Positions 26,230 to 37,154 of a stretch of DNA of 64,000 bases are shown piece after piece. Source of the stretch: Sindora glabra (taxonomy: Eukaryota; Streptophyta; Magnoliopsida; Fabales; Fabaceae). Location of the stretch: assembly GCA_020226215.1 (NCBI GenBank), contig CM035236.1:1927001-1991000 (forward strand), in the 5' to 3' direction. The notes under the pieces were generated by a model. It ran no database searches. It saw only the letters and a program-made list of their open reading frames with translations, and was not told the DNA's origin. The position numbers and the translations under genes were made by a program. Numbering within the stretch: the first letter of the stretch is position 1; every line of letters starts with the position of its first letter.

Positions 26230-28384
26230 TGGTAGGAAATTTGACATTCCAAAAAAGGAACATTTTAAGAAATTTGCTAGAAATCTAAATGAATAAAAAT
26301 GATTGTTATTAAATGCACAGTAATTAATTTTTTTTAAAAACCCTTCATTATTATTGTAAATGATTTAATTTTTTTATTCCCATTAACAATATTTCTTAGT
26401 ATCATTAATTTAATTATTAAAAATTGATATGTAAACATTTTGTGTTAAAAGGAATGTATGTACTAAGTATTAGTAAAAATTAAAATATTGTAATATAATA
26501 AAGAAGTGACATTACCAAAAAGATTAGGGAGTTAATATAATATTAAACTTTAAATAGTAGGACAACTTTAAAAATTTGACAACCCATTTACTATACCTTT
26601 AATTCACTAATTAAGAAAAGTTATTAATTATATATTGAAACTAATCAAATATCTTATATTTTGATACAAAATTAAGGCATTCATACCTTGAGTTCTCACT
26701 TAAGGTAGGTAGATTTGGCCTTGTGTTTATTTTACTTCTAACGGAAGTCATTTTACTTCTAAATTGAAGCATTGGAAAGTAAAAAAATCAAGGCACCAGC
26801 AAGTGGTGGTTCACATGCTATAGCATTTAACAGGTCACATACTTTTGCCATTTGCATTAAACAAAGGCATATCTTTTTTATTTTTTTTTTAAATTTGATG
26901 GGAATAATTTGTTAGATTTTAAAATTGTATGAAGTTTAACACTTATATTAACTTCAGGGGTTTTTTATATATTTTTCCTTTTTCTTTTTTAAAGCTACTT
27001 CTTAAGAGCTGAAATATTGAACACTTTAGTTAAAAGGAGATATTATAGGATTTGCTTATATTAATTTTTGAAATATTATTAGGGATTTTACTTGTGTTAG
27101 GACAAAAAGGCAATATTCGTGGGATCCAATTGCAAGAGGACGTACAATAGTCTCTCACTTGATGTTTACAAATAATGTAATTATTTTTTTGCAAGCTAAT
27201 ACTAAAAATACATAGGTTTTGAAAGAAGCTTGACTAAATATTCGAAGTAGTTAGGTTAAAGAGTGGATTTTAATAGATCTAGCATTTTTCTCTCACAAAA
27301 TGTCACTTGGTACATTGGTAATAAATTGTATACATTTTAAAGTTAGGTGCCATTAGGGAGGAGGTGAGATGCCTTGGGATTTCAATGTTCTTAATAGCCC
27401 CCCCCAAAAAAAAGCCAAATTTTAATTATATGGTTAGCAATGTTCGAAGCATACTTTAAGATTGGAAACAAAAAAACACTTTCATAATCAAGCATGACCA
27501 TTTTGATAATTCAATAACTTCACAATTACATTATATTTGTTACTAATGTCCCACATTTATTATGTGCCAAAATGGCTTGTTTATCAAGACAATTTTGGAG
27601 GAAAGGGCATGAAAATAAGACAACTTTGATACAAAATTTTCCATTTGAACAAAAAAGGAACATTTTAAGAAATTTGCTAGAAATCTAAATGAATAAAAAA
27701 TATAACTATTATTAAATGCACACTAATTGAGTTTTTTAAAATCCTTCATTATTATTGTAAATGATTTAACTTTTTCATTCCCATTAATAATATTTCTTAA
27801 TATTGTTAGTCTAGTTATTAAAAACTACTATGTGAACATTTTATGTTAAAAGGAATGTATGTACTAAGTATCAATAAAAATCAAAATATTGTACTATAAT
27901 AAAAAAAGTGATGTTGCCCAAAAAAATTAGGGGTCAATATAATATTAAACCCTAAATAATGGGGAAACTTTAAAAATTAAAAATCCATTTACTATACCTT
28001 TAACCTACTAATTAAGGAAAATCATTGATTATATATTGAATACAATCAAATGACTTACATTTTGATATAAAATCAAGGCATTCATATGTTGAGTTTTCAT
28101 TTAAGGTATGGTAGACTTGGTTTTGTTGTGCTTATTTTACTTTCAATGGAAGCCATTTTGCTTGTAAATTGAAGCATTGGGAAGTCAAAAAAATAAAGAT
28201 AGCAATAAGTAGTGGTTGATATGTTATAACCTTTAATGGGTTACATACTCTTGCTATTTGCATTTAATAAAGGTATATCTTTTTCACTTTTTTTAAAAGT
28301 TGATGGGGATAATTTGTTGAATTTTAAAATTGTATGAAGTTTAACACTCATATCAACTTTAGGGATTTTTTTCAAATACATACA

Positions 28385-28436
<52 letters not shown>

Positions 28437-29070
28437 CAAAAGTTGCTTCTCAAGAGCTAAAAATATTGAACACACTAATTAAAAGGTGATAGGGTAGGAT
28501 TTGCTCGTATTAATTTTTGAAATATTATTGAGAATTTTACTTGTGCTAGGGCAAAGAGGCAATATTCAAGGGGATCCAATTGCAAGAGGATGTACACCAG
28601 TACTCTCATTTGATGTTTACAAATAATGTGATTATCTTTTTGCAAGCTAATACTAAAAATACATAGGGTTTGAAAGAAGCTTGGCTAAATATTCGAAGTA
28701 GTTAGGTTAAAGAGTGAATTTTAATAGATCTAGCATTTTTCTCTCACAAAATATCACTTGCTCCATTAGTGATGAAATTACATCCATTTTAAAGTTAGGT
28801 GTGATTGGGGCGAAGGTGAGATGCCTTTGGGATTTCAATGTTCTTAATGACAAAAAAAGCCAAATTTTAATTATATAGTTAGCAATGTTCGAAGCATACT
28901 TTGAGATTGGAAATAAAAAAAAATACTTTGATAATCAAGCATGACCATTCTGATAATTCAACAACTACCCAATTACATTATATCCGTTATTGATGTCTCA
29001 CATTTATTATGGGTCAAAATGGATTGTTTATCAAGACAATTTTGGAGGAATGGGTATGAAAATAAGATCC
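26230..29070. repeat. Two-copy tandem duplication, unit about 1.4 kb
   Basis: The block starting 'aaaaaaggaacattttaaga' at about 26251 recurs at about 27651, an offset of 1400 bp. The same order of landmarks follows in both copies: 'cattcccattaa', 'ggatccaattgcaagagga', 'gaaagaagcttg', 'tttatcaagacaattttgga'. The copies end near 27625 and 29065. The second is slightly longer, partly from a microsatellite. Copies differ at roughly one site in ten, so the duplication is old. No coding frame persists in either. Confidence 0.85.
28376..28434. repeat. (ACAT)n(AT)n compound microsatellite
   Basis: About nine ACAT tetranucleotides followed by about ten AT pairs. It is present only in the second copy of the 1.4-kb tandem duplication; the first copy has a short 'ttttttatatattttt' stretch at the equivalent place. 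Confidence 0.9.
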
Positions 29071-29079
29071 AATATTTTA

Positions 29080-30430
29080 CTGTGATTTCATGATTATTAA
29101 GGAGTTTGGTAGTTGAATAATATTATGGAGACTAAGACTTTTAAAGAGGTATAATATTTATACTATTAAATTATTTTTAATATATTAAAATTTATATTTT
29201 TAATTTCAATTCATTTATTTTAAATTTTTAAAAAAATATAACCTAATGATAAAAAAAATTAATTTTTTAAAAGGTGAAGTTTTTTATAATATTATTATCA
29301 ATGATTTGAGATTTAGAAAGTTTAGGAGCATAAATAAGGCGATGCTCGTTAAGATTGTGTGGAATTAAGTTATGGGTGGCTAATTTCCGCAGAAAATATC
29401 TATGTGGCAAATTACTACTTGAAATGGAATCTCTTCCATTGGGATTATGGTAATGGCGAGGTATTATAGGTGCAGTTGACTCTTTAAAAGTGTGGCATTC
29501 TACTTAGTAAGGAATGAGGCACTATTCTTGAGTACTATTACTCCACAATTATGGGCCACGTTTACGAGATGAATATTGGGGGGCTTTAAATTTGAGAATT
29601 GCTGAACTAACTGCAAGAAACATGGAATAAAGACAGGGTTGGTAGTGTCTTTATTGCTAAAGATGCAAACCACATCATCCAACTAGGGATTGTGGATCAT
29701 CACGATGAGGAGTTAAAAAGGTTAATTGATAATTTTGGTGACTACTTCGTGAAGTTTGTCTATTTTTCCGTAAATCAGCATAGCTATGGTAAGTTGAGGT
29801 GAGATATGGCAATGTGTTTGTGAGACTCAATGACCTCGACTTAATTTTTTTTTTATGGTATTTCTCGCGTAGGTCGACTCCCATAAATATAAAAATTCAT
29901 TGATTTACCAATTTAATTATCTTACCTTTGTGCTGCAATTATTTTTACTAAGAAAGGTTGTTTACAAGAAAAGATTGTTATTTGCGGAAAAAGTCACGTG
30001 CAAGCGATATACGTGGTGTGTACTACCAGAGATCCCTTGACACCCAACTTAATGCAGAAAGTAGTAATGAGAATGTGATCAGAAAGAGTTTTTAAAAGAG
30101 TATATTTGACTCTTTTTATATTAATTATCTTGAAGATTTTAGAAGAGGATAAATCGGTTATTATTAATTACGGGCAGACCAATTTTTATAGAATGTTCTA
30201 AATTTGGTTACTTGCTGGTTCAGATGTATTGACTCTAGCCGTTTAATTAAGTTGATCTTCATGCATTAATGATCAAATAATCACTTTACACGGCTTTCGG
30301 TGACTCTTAGAGACAATCCAATTTAAGGCCATAATGGATTATTCTTCACTTTATGGCTGATCATTGATCAATGGGTCTGTTACAATGTGACAGATTGTGG
30401 TCCATATCTTGGTGACTAGTGTTGGCGCAC
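29080..30430. other. Intergenic DNA, possibly more of a decayed non-LTR element
   Basis: No intact gene. The sequence becomes less A/T-rich after 29340 and leads into the RNase H remnant at 30.5 kb, so it may be upstream reverse-transcriptase-end sequence of the same element, but I could not recognise specific motifs. A CACGTG hexamer lies at 29995-30000. Confidence 0.35.
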
Positions 30431-30514
30431 AAATCTTATATTTATCACATTGCACGGAACAACGCGGGCTGTGCCAGACGATGGGCACGATTTGGAAAGC
30501 ACCCTTGGGCTTGC

Positions 30515-30870
30515 TCGAAATTCAATATTGATGTTACCTTCAAAAAAGGGGTCGCAGGCAGGACTGTGCTGGCCAAGGATGTTAACATCACGATGTAAGG
30601 GTTATTTGCCAAGCTGGGTTCGTAGAGGAGGCGGAGGCTTTGCTCTTCTCCAGGCTTTGGCAGTAACCAACTCTTTAGACGCTCCACTGATCATGATTGA
30701 CAAAAATAGTCCATGTTTTGGGTTTTATTAGATGTTTTTGGAGAATATCGGGCTTAGTTGGTGACATTTAGTTTTATTTAAAAGAATCCACAGTCCACTT
30801 ATCTTTCTGTTATTCGGATTAGTTGGATTGGTAGGCTAGCCAATGAAGCAGAGAATGGTAAATGGGTCTT
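30515..30870 (+). pseudogene. Broken RNase H-like domain (plant non-LTR retrotransposon type)
   Basis: Across two or three frames the plus strand gives 'FNIDVTFKKGVAG' (the first strand of the fold with its Asp), then 'GFVEEAEAL' joining by frameshift to 'ALLQALAVTNSLDAPLIMID', and after a gap 'WIGRLANEAENG'. This order matches the plant RVT_3/RNase H domain found at the end of LINE polyproteins and in related domesticated fragments ('AEALALLQGL...', 'W..R.AN..AH'). Frameshifts and stops make it non-functional. The alternative, a fragment of a stand-alone RNase H-like gene, cannot be excluded. Confidence 0.6.
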
Positions 30871-31099
30871 AAATCACTAGGAGTTGTGATTCTGGCCCAT
30901 TGTTAATTTAGTTTGTAACAATGATGTTTTTTCTGCTTTTGGTTAAAGAATTTCTTTTTTTTAAGATAAATTTTATCAAGTCTGGTCTCTAGAAGGAAAA
31001 AATGAGATCACCGTAGCTTGATCTGCATCGTTGATATGATCAGCAAACAAAATGAACGGTTTAGATCAGAAGGAGGATTTAAGATGAAAAGTCAAATAA

Positions 31100-31768
31100 T
31101 TTAGTGAATACCGATACTATATGTATATATGTAAAGGCGAACTTGGAGTCCACCAACCAGTTGAAGTGGTAGACGCAACCTGCACCTGCTTGCGCACGCC
31201 AACAACAGACCATCGTATGAGCTGAAGAAGACGGCCCTCGAACACCTCCTCGTCCGCCCTCTGCATAACACCTGCTTTCGATTCATTTTGATCAATTTCC
31301 CAATCTATAAGTTACGAAACAAGCTCACTCCACATTTCATTCCTTGCTTCCCAGCCCCAGGTATCTCATTGATCGATCACTCTCCTTACGCTCTTATCTA
31401 TTTTTGTTTTCCGATTGGTGTTTATATATGCTTCGTATTGAATTTAAATATCGTGATCTTTTGCTTCTATTTTAATTGTTGTTTACGGTTCCAAATAGTT
31501 GCTTCTTTTTTCCTTTTAATACTGTAATTCCTATTGCTATGGTCTGTCCCTGTGTGAATGACTGTCTATCTGTTTATTCCTATTAAATTCAACAGTTCAT
31601 GAAATCATTCTCAATAAATTCGGGTTGCGATATTCTGTCTGCTTTATGTGTCAAATTGCTAGTGAGTTAATTTCTTGGGAGGTTGTTAATTTCTCTGCCC
31701 ATGAAGGTAGTAAGATGCACACGGAGCTAAACCTATCAGTATTTTCCGGCCGCCTGGGATAAGAGCAG
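31100..31768 (+). promoter_or_regulatory. Inferred promoter and 5'-UTR of RHB1A, with a 5'-UTR intron
   Basis: Around 31130-31290 the DNA becomes GC-rich relative to the flanks and is followed by a likely leader. A strong donor (ccccag|gtatct) lies at about 31361 and an acceptor (gagcag) sits directly before the ATG at 31769, suggesting a leader intron of about 0.4 kb. A 15-codon upstream frame (31715-31762) lies within this intron and would matter only if the intron is kept. Confidence 0.45.
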
Positions 31769-34331
31769 ATGGGTGGTTGCTGTTGCTGTTCTTCCAAAGA
31801 AACTGAATTGAACGCTCCTACCTCATACTACTATGTTAGTATCTATCATATCTGATGTCTTTCCCTTTATCTTTTGGTTTTAGAGAAGCTTTTTGCTCTT
31901 GCAGCACATCCCTTCATATTCAGTCGTGACTAAAGGTAGAAACATACTAAAATTTAGTATTGCATTCTTCCTCTACGTGGAAAAAAGGAAAGATGATTTA
32001 GTTTCCATAATATATATGATTTTCAAGTTTTGGATCGGAATGGCTTCAGCGAGAGGCTTTCAGATAATCTTCCTTGAAGTATTACCATGTGAAGAAGGAT
32101 TTTTTTTTTATTCTTTAATATTAAAAACCTATTTTGGTATTTGTAAGATTGAATTTCTATCAACTTTGTACTTTATTAAAAGTTTGTATCAATTTGATTT
32201 CTGTAAGATTAATTCTACTTTAAATTTTAGTCCATTTGTACATGGGATGGAATTACTAAATTTTGATGTGGAGTTAATCTTACATAAATCAAATTAATAT
32301 AATCTTTTAGTAAGGGAGTTAATATAATCTTTGTAAGATTAACTTTGCCTTAAATTTTAGTCCCTTCATAAATGGGATGAAATTATTAAAATTTGACGTA
32401 GAGTTAATCTTACATGAATCAAATTCATATTATCTTTTTGTGAGGAAATTAATATAATCTTTGTAAGATTGAGTTTTTATCAATTTTGTACTTCATTAAA
32501 AATTTGTATCAACTTAATCCCTGTAAAATTAATTCTACCTTAAATTTTAGTGCCTTCATTCATGGGATGGAATTACTAAAATTTGACGTGGAATTAATCT
32601 TACAGAAATCAAATTAATAGAATCTTTTAGTAAGGGACAAAATTGATAGAAACTCAATTTTATAGAAACCAAAATAGAGTTTTAGTCTTTTTTTTTTTTT
32701 TTGGATAGAATGTGAAGGTGGATATTGATCAACAAAATAGAAGTTTTAAGTTTTTGGCCTCTTAATGGCAAAGGGTGGAAGTTAAAAGTGTTCATTCATC
32801 AAAGTAGTGGAAATTATGGGTTCATTGAACTGACTATGAATACTACTTTCCACTGATCTCCGCTTTATTTTTTTTTTTCACATTTTCATCCCTTAATTAG
32901 TTATGCAACTGAGCGGGAAATAACTAATAATTCGCCATTTTTTAAAAGATAATTATCTATATGATACATCTGCAGAGATGCTTTGGAGGTGTTTGCTTTT
33001 ACACGTAACTGATGTTGATGGCAGCCCTCATGATTTATAAGCTAGCTCTTTGACTTTTAAAATGTTGACTAGAAGCTGCCATATATTTTTTTTCAGTGTT
33101 TAATCTGCCAACCATCCGCATTAATTGTCAAGTTTGATGCATCCTAAGGTTGCAGATGTCGATTTTCATTTTCTCGTTTGTTTTGCCTTTCTCTGCTTTC
33201 TTTTCGCTATATTGAAATTGCTCCCTATGGTTTACTGGGACTATCATTTTAGCATAAGGAATTAACTTGATGACTGTTGCCTTTGAATTGAGTTTGGCGT
33301 TTTTTTTTTTTTTTAATTTTTTTGGCGACTCTTCAGTAGGGTGACTTTCGCATATTTTCAGCCATTAGTGAACATGGTTCTACCTATATTCTTATTGAAT
33401 AAATAAGGAGTTGATGAATTGACCAATTCTAGGATCTTTGGACCCATGACATATCATCTTTGACTTAGGAGCTCTTGAAAGTGTGCCTCTTGGAATTATT
33501 AACTTGTAATTGCGTTCCGTAGCTGACCCTCTTACGGTTGTGAAATCAATCTTTATATACATGTCCTCATTTGCTGCATTGTTTCTGCAGTACCCTAGAG
33601 CATCAGAGGAGCATGTTCCGCTATCATCTCACCAGGGTGCTGCCTCAGTAATCACAGGGGGCCTCCTAGTTGATACTAATCTAGAAACTTCAATTCCTGA
33701 TGCTTACAGACCACCTCCTGCTCCTCTACCTTTCAATGTTACGTCAACTCAAACTCCTCCAATAACTCAAGAAATTTATAGCAACAAGACTAATGCATCC
33801 CTACAGTCTACAAATTCTAATTTAGTTCAAGAAACAGTTGCTGCTGACAACCATGGAACCTCAGCTAAGGTGGAAGAGCTGATGGAATCAGGGGACAAAG
33901 TTCAGACTGATTTAGAAGTTGAGGCAGCAGAGGATTCAGAAATTGAACTTCCTAAGTTGGCTGAACCTACCATTTTAGCTGAAGAGGAGGATGTGTGTCC
34001 AATATGTCTAGAAGGTGATTTTGTCAAAGCATCTATTGCTATCATGTGATGTTCATTCTGTTGGGTTGGAATGAGACATTTGGATGAATATTCATCACTT
34101 TATCCTTGCAGAATATGATCCTGAGAATCCGAAAATCACCACAAAATGTGAGCATCATTTTCACCTTGCATGCATTCTGGAATGGATGGAGAGAAGTGAA
34201 ACCTGTCCTGTGTGCGATCAGGTTTGTACCAACCATTTTTTTATGTCCTGAGAATTTTACAAATATATCTGCATGATTTTTAAACTTAAGGGCGCTCTTT
34301 TCTTATGCAGGATAAGGTGTTAATCTGTTGA
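31769..34331 (+). CDS. RHB1A: RING-H2 E3 ubiquitin ligase, RHB1A
   Basis: This protein is predicted to transfer ubiquitin from an E2 enzyme to unknown targets at membranes. Exons are 31769-31834, 33591-34014, 34112-34221 and 34311-34331, with GT-AG borders and matching phases, giving 206 residues. The start MGGCCCC carries a myristoylation-type Gly2 and a cysteine run suited to palmitoylation, and 'YPRASEEHVPLSSH' and 'GLLVDTNLETS' are family hallmarks. A disordered Pro/Ser/acidic middle follows. The RING-H2 spans residues 158-198, with ligands C158, C161, C176, H178, H181, C184, C195 and C198 all present. The tail after the last cysteine is only DQDKVLIC, differing from the longer 'EMMFD'-like tail I recall for Arabidopsis RHB1A. 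The first coding intron (1756 nt) contains a MITE-like element. Identification is strong from the N-terminus plus RING. Confidence 0.92.
32119..32687. mobile_element. MITE-like element with long terminal inverted repeats, in RHB1A intron
   Basis: The left end (about 32119-32170: 'cctattttggtatttgtaag', 'gaatttctatcaactttgta') is the inverted match of the right end (about 32636-32687) over roughly 50 bp with about seven differences. The interior holds about three direct copies of a 110-130-bp unit ('aattttagtcc', 'gggatggaattactaaa', 'gagttaatcttaca'), each unit itself having inverted 'gtaagattaa...ttaatcttac' ends. Poly-T lies outside both ends, so no target duplication could be read. No transposase is present. 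Confidence 0.7.
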
Positions 34332-34339
34332 ATTGATTA

Positions 34340-36630
34340 ATAGACATCAAATTCAAATACACTGTGTGATATTTGCTGCAATTGACGAGACAAAGGTTAA
34401 AAGGAAAGAAAATGTATACGACGGATAGATTACTGTTTTCCATAGGAATCCTTCTACGGGTTCTTTTGGAGATGATTCCATATGGCTCCTATGGAATGGC
34501 CTCTCTTCGGCTGGACGTGCTGCTGTTGACCTTTGCATCTCATTTGTGTTAGTTTTGTGTAGAAAATCACTAAAGCATTTTTTTCTGTTTGTTATAGTTT
34601 TTATGGTTCAATGGGAAACAAATTTCAACACACGTATATTAGTTGTTATTGTCCTTATGTAGCAGCATTAATGAGAAATTCTTATCTAGACTTCGTCTAC
34701 GAGACTCCAAGAAGATATAACTTGTGTAGACCAAGTCTCTACATGAATTTCTCAGCATGAATAGGTTAAATTTGAAATGGCAAGTTTGCTACTCTATCTT
34801 GGGGTCTTCTAAGGATAAACTAGGATATCCACTGGAATTAAACTACTAGTGCTTGCCACGCTTTATGTATTTAGTTTTGTGAAGGTTAGTGGTCTTGATT
34901 TTATTAAACCGAACCTTGATTGGATGACAAGCCATAAAGATTGATGTTGAGATGTGTAGATCTATAAAATATATTGAAGGAACTGGATTTTCAAGCTTGT
35001 GAACACAATTCCAGTGGAGCCGCGAGTATGCCATTCACAGAGGCAGTATATTGGATAGTTTGGGAGTTTTTAGTTTAGTGATGTTGGAGGCTTTGGGGTA
35101 GCATATATGATAAACAAGGAAAAGATGAACGCGGAATGTACGAATAACAGTTGGCTATTTGCTTTATTATGCCTTATTTGTCGCCAAATGTTCCAAACTC
35201 GTAACAGATAACGTATGAACATTGCATAGTTCGTAGTTGATTAGAAAGGGGTTTATAATGTAACATGGATGTATTTGTATTGTGGGTAGCTAAGCCACGT
35301 CGTAGTGAGCTGATAGCGAAAAACTAAGTAGTATGTTGGACTTTTAGATTCAAATTTATTTCACCATTAATATATGTAGTGGTGAGGGATTTAAATGGTA
35401 TGTTAAAAGTCTTGGTTGAAATCTCTTAATCTGAAGTAACATAGCATGTATGATTTATTACCAGGTCTTGATGTACGGTTGCAGATTTTAATGTCATTTC
35501 TGTTCAGATATTATTCCAATACTATTGCATGAAAGAACCAGTTAAGCACTTGAGCCAATAGCGCCTCTGGTTGTCATTCCACAACTACGAGAAAGTAAAC
35601 TTCCATTGATCAGTAGCTGATCAGAAGCAAAACCTAAGTGGAATTGGCTTCCCTATTAACATGGATTCGACTTTTTGCAATTTTTTTTATATTTTACAAA
35701 ACATTTTTTTAGATTTTATGGAAAGTTATGTGAAATTTGCGTACTCTATGTAAAATTTTTTTTCATGAATTCATCCAAATATGGAAGTGAAACTCAACTG
35801 AAATTAGTTGTCAAAGATACGCGATAGTTTAATACAAAGACAATAAATTGATTAATTGATAATGACTTAGTTATTGGAAAGTTCATATTAAATGGATTGA
35901 ATATTTTGAATACCACTTTTGATAAAATTTCATTATCTTTAGCAAATATAGAGAGGGTATAATCTTCGGATTTAACTTCTCTAATTAGCTAAATCTTTAT
36001 AATTACCAATAGAAAGAAAACTAATGACAGTACACTGGTTAAAGAAGGCAACTAATTACTCATCTGATGCGATTAGAACAGGTATCCGGAATTAGCCCAG
36101 TGAAAGCCTGACTTCATAGAGACAAGATGCCTCATAATTATGAACTGTATGTTAGACACTGGAAAGGCTAAGGTAATTTTACGATTACATTACATTTTCT
36201 ATATTGCTTTAAAGCATTGTTCAGTTAGGGGGAAAAAAAGAAAAAAAGAAAAGAGAAAATATGGGTCTATTTATTTACTATTTAAACATAATTTTTTATT
36301 TTTAAAAATAAAAGAATCTATTTGACAATCTATTTATAAAATCTATTTTTAAAAATTATAGCCTTAAATGCATAAGTTAAAAATAGAGAGATAAAAATAT
36401 TTTTTAATTGTTTTTAAATTTATTTTCTTATTTTATATGTTAATTTTATAATTAAATAAAATATTTTTTATTTACAATAATAACCGCCCTGTAATCTTTA
36501 CTTTTCTTTAATTTAAAAATAAAAAATATTTTTAAAAAAATATAAAAATAAAAACATATTCAAATAAATTCTAAATTTTTTAATATATTTTCTAGCTTTA
36601 AAACATATTTTTAGAATTTTAGCCATCCCA
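34340..36630. other. 3' region of RHB1A and intergenic DNA
   Basis: The first few hundred bases probably include the RHB1A 3'-UTR. No gene is supported in the remainder; frames are short and low-complexity. From about 36280 the DNA is very A/T-rich up to the ARID gene leader. Confidence 0.45.
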
Positions 36631-36639
36631 AAAAGGAAA

Positions 36640-37154
36640 GAGAAAACCGAAGAGGGCGTTTGGGGACACCGAGTCTTCGTTCTGATAATTTCATTTTAAT
36701 CTGCAGTCAGCCGATGTTTTCCTCCTGTTTTTGCTGGTTTGCCGCCTCTCTCTATCTTTCTTTCCTTTCGTCGCGAGTCCTCTCAAATCTAGGTCCAAGC
36801 TTCGGCACGCTTCCACTGATATTCTTAGGTTGCAACCTCGATCTTCGCACTCTCCTTTCTCGCATCCCTGTTTCCTCGTTGGTTCCACTGCTGTCTTGCG
36901 AAGCCTAAATATAGAGTTAGATTCCATAAAAATGAGGTAAATTTGCCAACAAAATCAGCAAACGGTCACATCTTTTATATCCTATTGCCGATCCTAATTG
37001 CTCTATCATTAGCATCTGTAATTATTCTCTCTTGCCCCGCTGTTACTCTATGAATTAGTCGTTACTATCAAAATTCGAAATATGGAAAGCTAGAATTTTT
37101 GTTAATGATATCTGACCACAACCTAACAATCATCTAAGATAGAAATCCAAGTTC
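36640..37154 (+). promoter_or_regulatory. Inferred 5'-UTR of the ARID/ELM2 gene with a leader intron
   Basis: A composition switch to CT-rich sequence (tctctctatctttctttcc near 36750) marks a likely transcribed leader. A donor (atgag|gtaaat) lies at about 36936 and an acceptor (atccaag) at about 37150, four bases before the ATG, outlining a leader intron of about 0.2 kb. Inferred from sequence style only. Confidence 0.45.

Noticed and set aside
28376..28434. Regular ACAT/AT repeats considered as a CRISPR-like array
   Set aside because: There are no spacers; it is a simple microsatellite in a plant nuclear genome.
30445..30687. Minus-strand 80-codon frame with protein-like composition
   Set aside because: It is antisense to the RNase H remnant, whose plus-strand motifs explain the composition.
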